NCBI GenBank assembly: GCA_018822845.1
Contig: JAHJJD010000114.1
Span: 1-41,318, forward strand
Direction of reading: 5' to 3'
Length of the DNA: 41,318 bases
Source of the DNA: Gammaproteobacteria bacterium
GTDB lineage: Bacteria; Pseudomonadota; Gammaproteobacteria; Thiotrichales; Thiotrichaceae
The notes under the pieces were generated by a model, which was given only the letters and a program-made list of their open reading frames with translations, did no database searches and had not been told where the DNA came from. The position numbers were made by a program, and so were the translations under genes. Below, one piece after another: positions 34,745-41,318 of the stretch; the first letter of the stretch is position 1, and the number at the start of each line of letters is the position of its first letter.

Positions 34745-35356
34745 ATGGAAGGTGATCTACAAGGTAACCGCTTCCGCGAGGAGCTGGTCGGTAAGTTGTC
34801 GGATGAGGTACTGCTGGAGCGGATCTGCGCAGGCGATCAACAGGCGTTCAGTCAACTGTACCTGCGTTACCAACCCCGGCTGGTGAGGCATTGCGCGCGC
34901 GTGTTGCGTGATGATCTTGCGCAGGCAGCTGATCTTGTGGATGAGGCCATGTTTGATGTGTGGCGGTCGGCTAAAAATTTTGCAGGAAGGTCGAAAGCGT
35001 CTACCTGGATTTATTCCATCGCCCGTAACAAGGTGATTTCATGGTTGCGCAAAACCTCGGAAGTGACACTGGAAGACGAGTCGCTTCTGGATGCCTTGAT
35101 TGATCCAGCCGCCAACCCCCAAGAGGAATTGGCAATGGATGATATGAAGCAGCAATTGTTTCGCCTGATGGATCAGTTGACAGAAGAGCATCGGGAAGTA
35201 CTGAAGCTGACTTATTTCGAAGACAAGTCAGTCAAGGAAGTTGCTGAGATGCTGGCCATTTCCGAGAGCACGGTAAAGACACGCATGTTTTATGCCCGTA
35301 AACGGATGGGGCAACTGCTTGAAAAAGCAGGTATCACCAGTTTTGAGATGTTATGA
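34745..35356 (+). CDS. ECF-type RNA polymerase sigma factor
   Basis: A 203-residue sigma-70 family factor lacking regions 1 and 3. Region 2 (about 25-95) has QAFSQLYLRYQPRLVRHCAR, DLVDEAMFDVWRSAKNF and TWIYSIARNKVISWLRK. Region 4 (about 135-190) has LTEEHREVLKLTYFEDKSVK, VAEMLAISESTVKTRMFYAR. The ATG at 34745 is used; a GTG at 34727 would add six residues, and GGTGAG nearby supports either start poorly. It lies 22 bp upstream of the anti-sigma gene, so they are probably cotranscribed with the S8 protease gene. The promoter specificity is unknown. Confidence 0.92.
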   Translation: MEGDLQGNRFREELVGKLSDEVLLERICAGDQQAFSQLYLRYQPRLVRHCARVLRDDLAQAADLVDEAMFDVWRSAKNFAGRSKASTWIYSIARNKVISWLRKTSEVTLEDESLLDALIDPAANPQEELAMDDMKQQLFRLMDQLTEEHREVLKLTYFEDKSVKEVAEMLAISESTVKTRMFYARKRMGQLLEKAGITSFEML

Positions 35357-35378
35357 GACGGTAACTGAGTAAAAAATT

Positions 35379-36134
35379 ATGAGTCAATACCAGCAGGGTG
35401 ACCCTGTGAATGAAGCGCGATTGCTCATTCCCTGGTATATCACCGGAAAATTGAGCGAACCAGAGCGGAAGCTGGTGGCGTCGATGCTGGAGCAGCACCC
35501 GGATTTGAAAGAAGACTACTTGCGTGAATTGCGGACGGTCGAGCTTATCCGTTCCAATGATAGCCTGTTGCAATTGACGGCTGTTGACACCACCCAGCAG
35601 CGGCTGGACAAGCTGCTGAAACGCATCCAGCGGGAAGAAGAAACCGGGGCGGCTGGCGTAACACCGTCAGCAATGGAGCCTCCCCCAGGAAAAAAGACTG
35701 TTGCCGCCGCTGGATGGGCAGCGTTTTTTCGCGGCTTGCTGCCATCCATGGAATGGTTGACGCCAGCTAATGCTGTGCTTGCCAGTCTGTTGTTGCTCCA
35801 GGCCGGGTTTGCAGGCTGGTTTGCGCATTCGTCCCTGACGGAAAGTGCCCAGGAAAAGGCTTATCTCACCGCCGAGTATGTTGACGGGTCTAACGCGGTT
35901 CCTGTTGTCAATGGCATGGTATTACTGGTCGAGTTCAATGAGAATGCCCAGATACGGCAGGTGCGTGAATTCCTCAATAAATGGAATGCGCGGATGCTGG
36001 ATGGCCCTGACGCCAACAATCTGTTCAAGATCGAAATCAAGGACGTATCAGCTTCCGACCAACGTTCGGATGCAGTCCTGCTGCAAATGCAGCAGGACAC
36101 TTCGGTAATAAGTTTTGTTGGCCGGAAATTCTGA
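35379..36134 (+). CDS. Membrane anti-sigma factor with protease-propeptide-like periplasmic domain
   Basis: 251 residues. Residues 1-110 form a cytoplasmic helical region (NEARLLIPWYITGKLSEPER, LKEDYLRELRTVELIR) like the anti-sigma domain of ECF partners; no HxxxCxxC zinc motif is present. One membrane helix spans about 129-149. The periplasmic part at about 162-251 shows the pattern of subtilisin propeptides (fervidolysin-type prodomains): MVLLVEFNENAQIRQVREFL, NARMLDGPDANNLFKIEI, then LLQMQQDTSVISFV. It presumably holds the ECF factor at the membrane until a signal acts on this domain. The S8 protease encoded next would be in the same compartment. The propeptide likeness is by pattern, not by alignment. 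Confidence 0.8.
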   Translation: MSQYQQGDPVNEARLLIPWYITGKLSEPERKLVASMLEQHPDLKEDYLRELRTVELIRSNDSLLQLTAVDTTQQRLDKLLKRIQREEETGAAGVTPSAMEPPPGKKTVAAAGWAAFFRGLLPSMEWLTPANAVLASLLLLQAGFAGWFAHSSLTESAQEKAYLTAEYVDGSNAVPVVNGMVLLVEFNENAQIRQVREFLNKWNARMLDGPDANNLFKIEIKDVSASDQRSDAVLLQMQQDTSVISFVGRKF

Positions 36135-36201
36135 CTCCGGCCTGATGTTTTCCGCAAAATGTAGTTATACTGTGCTTTGGCACAACAACTCCCTGAATAT
36201 C

Positions 36202-37446
36202 ATGTATTTGATTCCTTTTCTCCGCTTGCTTCCCTTATTTTTCCTGTTGGCACTGACTGGCTGTAGCGCTACACCGGTTGAATACAAGGTCGTCAATAAA
36301 ACGACGGATAATGAAGCCTGCCAGATTAGTGAGCAAATTTGTGTCGAGACGCATGTTTTCCGCAAGATTGATTATGAAAAGGATGAAATGCTCATCACCT
36401 ATGACAGCAACAAGCCGGGTGAGGTTGCTGACGGGGTGTTAAAGAAGTACAAGTTGCGCGCCAAACGCAGTGATGAGCTGGGTTCCATCAATACCACCAT
36501 GATTACTGCTGCTACCAATGGGCAGGATCCTTACGACCTGATGCGTTCCATCCAGCGGAATGAGCAAGAGGTGGATGCGCACACCAGCAGTTTCTATACG
36601 TCTGCGGCAGCGCCGTTGGGTGTGCTGGGGACTTATCCGCTGGGCTTGACGGGGATCGGTGCCGCCCGTGAGCATACCAGCGGCAATGGTGTGGTGATTG
36701 GCATGATCGATACACCCATCGACATTGACCATGAATCGCTGCGCTCTTCCATCCAGCGTTTCGAGCTGGTGCCTGCCGGTGATGAACGCAACCGTCTGCA
36801 CGGCACTGAGGTGGCAGGAGTACTGATCAGCCGCAACCCGCGTATAGGTGTTGCGCCAGAGGCTTCACTGGTCGCGATCAGCGCTTTCAGCACCAACCCG
36901 CAAAATCCCGATGAACGCCGTAGCAACTCCGGTCTGGTTGCGCGTGCGCTGGAGATTGCCATGCGCAATAACGTCAGTGTCCTCAACCTGAGCTTTGCAG
37001 GCAAACCAGACCCGCTTGTTGACCGGCTGGTGCAGGCTGCTATCCAGCAGGGGATTACGGTCGTTGCCTCTGCAGGGAATGGTGGGCCGGGTGCACAACC
37101 GGCTTACCCTGCCGCCCTGCCGGGTGTGATTGCGGTGACGGCGGTGGATAAGGGTGAAAAGGTTTTCAGTAATGCCAATCGGGGTAGGTACATTGATCTT
37201 GCTGCACCAGGGGTTGGGATACTGACAACTGCACCGCGCGGGGCGTTCCACGTTTCCAGCGGCACTTCGCTGGCAACGGCACATGTCAGCGGTGCCATCG
37301 CCTTGCTGAAATCCATGAGCCCCGCTTTCAGTCCGGAATTGCTGAACCACACGGCCATTGATCTCGGGGCACCAGGGCGTGACGATGATTACGGCTATGG
37401 ATTGATCAGTCTCGGGCGGGCAATGGGCGCGCTTGGGTCACGTTAA
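36202..37446 (+). CDS. Subtilisin-like (S8) serine protease lipoprotein
   Basis: A 414-residue protein. Signal MYLIPFLRLLPLFFLLALTG-C has lipobox LTGC with Ser at +2, predicting outer-membrane lipidation. Residues of about 55-135 (DEMLITYDSNKPGEVADGVL, NTTMITAATNG, LMRSIQRNEQEV) look like an N-terminal propeptide domain. The catalytic domain follows: D170 (VIGMIDTPIDIDH), H200 (LHGTEVAGVL), N293 (ASAGNGGPG) and S356 (SSGTSLATAHVSG), all intact. The ATG at 36202 is chosen because the lipobox then falls at residue 21; upstream codons overlap the anti-sigma gene. It is the third gene of the ECF cluster and probably a periplasmic or surface protease linked to that signal. Confidence 0.92.
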   Translation: MYLIPFLRLLPLFFLLALTGCSATPVEYKVVNKTTDNEACQISEQICVETHVFRKIDYEKDEMLITYDSNKPGEVADGVLKKYKLRAKRSDELGSINTTMITAATNGQDPYDLMRSIQRNEQEVDAHTSSFYTSAAAPLGVLGTYPLGLTGIGAAREHTSGNGVVIGMIDTPIDIDHESLRSSIQRFELVPAGDERNRLHGTEVAGVLISRNPRIGVAPEASLVAISAFSTNPQNPDERRSNSGLVARALEIAMRNNVSVLNLSFAGKPDPLVDRLVQAAIQQGITVVASAGNGGPGAQPAYPAALPGVIAVTAVDKGEKVFSNANRGRYIDLAAPGVGILTTAPRGAFHVSSGTSLATAHVSGAIALLKSMSPAFSPELLNHTAIDLGAPGRDDDYGYGLISLGRAMGALGSR

Positions 37447-37526
37447 TTCCCGAAAGTTTGACCTGTAGCAAGAAATAACAGGATAGCCTGAGCGTTTTGA
37501 TTTCTCTCAACGTCAGCTAATGGCCC

Positions 37527-37562
37527 TGCTCCTACGATGAAGCCAGTTTCATTGCAGGAGCA
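37527..37562 (+). promoter_or_regulatory. Hairpin burying the ribosome binding site of the DUF3149-like gene
   Basis: TGCTCCT (37527-37533) pairs with AGGAGCA (37556-37562). A second stem, 37535-37541 with 37548-37554, stacks below it across a GCCAGT loop, giving 14 pairs with one mismatch. The Shine-Dalgarno AGGAG (37556-37560), 8 bases from the ATG, is fully paired. No T-run follows, so it is not a terminator. Confidence 0.6.
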
Positions 37563-37568
37563 AACATC

Positions 37569-37715
37569 ATGGCACAATTCTTTACCAGCGCTGAAGGCAT
37601 CGTTTTCATGTCAGTCTTCACCATTGTCTTCATCCTGGGTTTCATGGGTTATCTGGCCTGGAAATTTTTCAAGCTTTCCGGCCACAAGCCTGAAGCAGGC
37701 GAGAAACTCTGGTAA
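37569..37715 (+). CDS. Small membrane protein, DUF3149-like
   Basis: A 48-residue protein with an excellent ribosome binding site (GCAGGAGCAAAC before the ATG). One hydrophobic segment, residues of about 11-33 (IVFMSVFTIVFILGFMGYLA), is followed by a basic turn (WKFFKLSGHK) and ends in EKLW. Length and layout fit DUF3149 short membrane proteins. It is encoded 122 bp after the S8 protease and converges on hemF with a 3-bp gap. The function is unknown. Overlapping longer reading frames here are not coding. Confidence 0.75.
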   Translation: MAQFFTSAEGIVFMSVFTIVFILGFMGYLAWKFFKLSGHKPEAGEKLW

Positions 37716-37718
37716 ACC

Positions 37719-39288
<1,570 letters not shown>

Positions 39289-39303
39289 GTTTCAAAGTCT
39301 CAA

Positions 39304-39933
39304 CTAGCGTACATAGGGGTTATAACGGCGCTCCTCGCCAATCTGGGTGTTGGGGCCATGACCCGGAACGACGGTTACATCGTCACCCAGCGTCCATAAC
39401 TGCTTCTTGATAGAGTCCATCAATTGCTGATGGTTCCCGCCGGGGAAGTCAGTACGGCCAATCGAACCCTGGAACAATACATCGCCAGCGAACAGCAGCT
39501 TGCTGTTTCTATGGAAAAACACCACATGCCCCGGTGTATGGCCGGGCGTATGCAACACTTCCAGTTGTTGCTGGCCGAAATCCAGCGTATCCCCATGTTG
39601 CAACCAACGGTCTGGCACGAAGGCATCACAATGCGGCAAACCAAACTGGCGGGCTTGCACGGGCAGCGCATCCAGCCAGTACTGGTCAGCTTCATGCGGG
39701 CCGCTGATGGGAATGTGGTAGTGTTTCGCCAGCGCCTGTGTGCCGCCGACGTGATCCAGATGCGCGTGGGTGAGGAACACGCCAACCGGTTGCAGACTGT
39801 GCTTTTCCACAAAGGCAATCAGCTTGTCGGCATCGCCACCGGGGTCGACGAAGGCGCACGCTTTGGTTTGCTCACACCAGATGATGCTGCAATTCTGCAT
39901 AAAAGCCGTCACTGGAATGGTTTGGTATTGCAT
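39304..39933 (-). CDS. Metallo-beta-lactamase-fold hydrolase (YcbL/glyoxalase II-like)
   Basis: A 209-residue Zn hydrolase. Metal-binding motifs are FLTHAHLDHVGG, HTPGHTPGHVVF, LLFAGDVLF and VVPGHGP. The short length without the C-terminal glyoxalase II extension matches YcbL-type thioesterases. ATG at 39933 (MQYQTIPVTAF) is used; the frame continues upstream but is antisense to the permease gene. The substrate, possibly S-lactoylglutathione or a persulfide, is not defined by sequence. It is transcribed divergently from the permease, 42 bp away. Confidence 0.93.
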   Translation of the reverse strand: MQYQTIPVTAFMQNCSIIWCEQTKACAFVDPGGDADKLIAFVEKHSLQPVGVFLTHAHLDHVGGTQALAKHYHIPISGPHEADQYWLDALPVQARQFGLPHCDAFVPDRWLQHGDTLDFGQQQLEVLHTPGHTPGHVVFFHRNSKLLFAGDVLFQGSIGRTDFPGGNHQQLMDSIKKQLWTLGDDVTVVPGHGPNTQIGEERRYNPYVR

Positions 39934-39975
39934 AATTCCGCCCTGAATCCGATTTTTCACGCGGGAGATTATACG

Positions 39976-40776
39976 TTGGAATGGTACTGGCTGGTTTCTT
40001 TTCTGGCGCTGGGCGCGGTGGTGGGCGTGGCGGCAGGGCTGCTGGGTGTGGGCGGCGGCGGCATCATGGTGCCAGTGCTGACTGCGATGTTCGTGGCGAT
40101 GGGTTTTCCCGATGAACATGTGGTGCATGTAGCGCTGGGAACCTCGATGGCAGCGATTGTGCCGACCTCCTTTGCCAGCATGCGCGCGCATCACGCCAGG
40201 GGGGCAGTGCACTGGCCAGTGGTGCGGACGATTACGCCGGGTATCCTGCTGGGAACCTTTGCCGCGACTTTTTTGGCAGCCTACCTTTCCACCTTGTGGC
40301 TGGCGGTGTTTTTCGCCTGCTTCATGGCTTATGTTTCCATCCAGATGTGGCTGAATATCAAGCCGCAGGCGCACCGGGAAGTGCCGGGGTTTGCCGGGCT
40401 TTCGGTGGCCGGGCTGGTGATCGGCAGCGTGTCGGCACTGGTGGCAATAGGCGGCGGTTCGCTTTCGGTGCCTTACCTGATGTGGTGCAACGTCAATATC
40501 CGCAATGCGATTGCGACTTCCGCCGGGATTGGTTTGCCGATTGCCGTGGCGGGGACAGTGGGCTACGTGCTTAACGGTTGGGGGCTGACCGGTTTGCCGG
40601 GGCATACCATCGGTTTTGTCTATTGGCCTGCGGTGGTACTGATTGCGCTGGTCAGTTTCTTCACTACCCGGATCGGCGCGCATCTGGCGCATTCGCTGCC
40701 AGTGGCGACGCTGAAGAAAGCCTTTGCGGTGCTATTGATTTTGTTGAGCCTGAAGATGCTGCATTCCGTGCTGTAA
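39976..40776 (+). CDS. TauE/SafE family anion permease
   Basis: A 266-residue inner-membrane protein with about eight hydrophobic segments in two pseudo-symmetric halves. The conserved loops are AAGLLGVGGGGIMVPVL and SALVAIGGGSLSVPYLMWC. The TTG start at 39976 is used because GGGAG stands 8 bases upstream; no ATG fits. The family exports or imports sulfite, sulfoacetate and other sulfonates. In a sulfur-using organism a sulfite or thiosulfate role is attractive, but the substrate is not shown. It is followed by a hairpin terminator. Confidence 0.92.
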   Translation: MEWYWLVSFLALGAVVGVAAGLLGVGGGGIMVPVLTAMFVAMGFPDEHVVHVALGTSMAAIVPTSFASMRAHHARGAVHWPVVRTITPGILLGTFAATFLAAYLSTLWLAVFFACFMAYVSIQMWLNIKPQAHREVPGFAGLSVAGLVIGSVSALVAIGGGSLSVPYLMWCNVNIRNAIATSAGIGLPIAVAGTVGYVLNGWGLTGLPGHTIGFVYWPAVVLIALVSFFTTRIGAHLAHSLPVATLKKAFAVLLILLSLKMLHSVL

Positions 40777-40806
40777 GCAAAAAAGCACCCGCGCGAGCGT
40801 TTTTGC
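40777..40806 (+). terminator. Hairpin terminator after the permease gene
   Basis: GCAAAAA (40777-40783) and TTTTTGC (40800-40806) flank a GC-rich centre (GCACCCGCGCGAGCG), directly at the stop codon. The A-run/T-run arrangement suits a bidirectional terminator. Confidence 0.55.
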
Positions 40807-40878
40807 GTCATGTAGCTTAACTTGTAGCCTGATCAGCGCCTATCGGCAGGGGCTGACCGGCAAACTCCCCGGATGATG

Positions 40879-40910
40879 CTATAGTGGATAACGATACATA
40901 CACACTATGG
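40879..40910. promoter_or_regulatory. Inverted repeat upstream of the expansin gene
   Basis: CTATAGTG (40879-40886) and CACTATGG (40903-40910) match at 7 of 8 positions around a 16-bp spacer (GATAACGATACATACA), ending 9 bp before the start codon. The spacer shares TACATACA with the GH9 operator half-site and AACGATA with the GH5 upstream repeat. Confidence 0.4.
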
Positions 40911-40919
40911 GGGCTTACC

Positions 40920-41318
40920 ATGATGGGGATATCAACGCGTGTGCCAATAATTGTGCACACCGGTCTTGTATTGATGCTGCTTTTTTTCGCTGCTGTTGCT
41001 CGTGCCGACAGCAGTACGCATAGCGGAACAGGCAGCTTCTATTTCTATAGCGGGGGTGGAAATTGCAGTTTGCCTGTCCCCGGCTACATCCTGACGGCGG
41101 CCATGAATGCCAGCGATTATGCCAATTCGGCAGCTTGCGGCGGCGTCATCGAAATCACCAACACCAATAATGGCCGGAGCGTCAAGGTTCGGGTCGATGA
41201 CCAATGCCCGGAATGCGCGCCGGGTAACGTCGACCTGTCGCGCGATGCCTTCGCGCAAATTGCTGACCTTGCCACGGGTCTGGTGCCTATCCGCTGGCAC
41301 TATGTGGCCAACGATCAG
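40920..41318 (+). CDS. Bacterial expansin (5' part, cut by window edge)
   Basis: 133 codons run to the window end without a stop. ATG ATG at 40920/40923 follows GGGGG. A signal peptide (about 1-29, LVLMLLFFAAVARA-DS) leads into an expansin D1 double-psi beta-barrel. SFYFYSGGGNCSLP, ILTAAMNASDYANSAACGG, VKVRVDDQCPECAPGNVDLS and the segment up to LVPIRWHYV align by eye with Bacillus EXLX1, including the functional Asp of the DDQCPEC motif and the Asp of VDLS. Four cysteines in the visible part resemble plant and fungal-type expansins. Expansins loosen cellulose without hydrolysis, fitting the two cellulases at the other end of the window. The D2 cellulose-binding domain would lie beyond the edge. 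Confidence 0.88.
   Translation, partial: MMGISTRVPIIVHTGLVLMLLFFAAVARADSSTHSGTGSFYFYSGGGNCSLPVPGYILTAAMNASDYANSAACGGVIEITNTNNGRSVKVRVDDQCPECAPGNVDLSRDAFAQIADLATGLVPIRWHYVANDQ

Noticed and set aside
39424-39975. Upstream part of the permease frame
   Set aside because: Antisense to the MBL gene. A TTG with a well-placed GGGAG at 39976 begins the first membrane helix.
39934-40692. Long N-terminal extension of the MBL hydrolase frame
   Set aside because: Antisense to the TauE/SafE permease. The hydrolase alone from 39933 has full family length.
40932-41300. 122-codon minus-strand frame at the right edge
   Set aside because: Shadow of the truncated expansin gene on the plus strand.

Overview
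The window is a stretch of a gammaproteobacterial chromosome of moderate GC. It is probably a Thiothrix-like member of the Thiotrichales, but that placement is an inference from gene order and protein style; no rRNA or tRNA gene is visible. Two conserved blocks support the class: def-fmt-rsmB-DUF4390-ntrY-ntrX-trkA-trkH-trkH on the minus strand, and tonB-yqgE-ruvX-pyrR-pyrB-pyrC' on the plus strand, the second being arranged as in Pseudomonas.

Layout. 1-6.4 kb: accessory plant-polysaccharide region with a TetR/AcrR regulator, a GH9 endoglucanase behind a near-perfect 30-bp palindromic operator, a convergent secreted multidomain GH5 cellulase and a second TetR regulator. 6.4-11.3 kb: housekeeping singles (purD, a small lipoprotein, fkpB, ispH, a FimT-like pseudopilin, a fructosamine kinase-like gene). 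11.3-22.8 kb: minus-strand operon running from peptide deformylase and Met-tRNA formyltransferase through rRNA methyltransferase, DUF4390 and NtrYX to potassium uptake (trkA and two tandem trkH), with several 4-bp ATGA stop/start overlaps. 22.9-26.6 kb: lysM-dprA-smg and speE. 26.8-31.6 kb: tonB to pyrC'. 31.6-34.4 kb: a decayed ATPase gene, trmL, ribF and fbp. 34.4-37.7 kb: an ECF sigma factor, a membrane anti-sigma factor, a subtilisin-like lipoprotein and a small membrane protein. 37.7-40.8 kb: hemF, a CAP-domain protein, an MBL-fold hydrolase and a TauE/SafE permease. The right edge cuts a bacterial expansin gene, so the window is bracketed by cellulose-active genes.

Most notable points. 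(1) The ECF/anti-sigma/S8 protease cluster: the predicted periplasmic part of the anti-sigma factor looks like a subtilisin propeptide, and the adjacent lipoprotein protease carries its own propeptide-like region, suggesting a protease-coupled envelope signalling module. (2) A family of GC-rich palindromic elements, one of which lies in frame inside fmt while another forms the end of fmt. (3) An NtrX-type regulator whose AAA+ domain has lost GAFTGA, the Walker B aspartate and the usual arginine fingers. (4) An orphan intrinsic terminator on the minus strand upstream of fbp, pointing to an unannotated small RNA or an fbp leader attenuator. (5) A 14-bp hairpin that buries the ribosome binding site of the DUF3149-like small protein gene.
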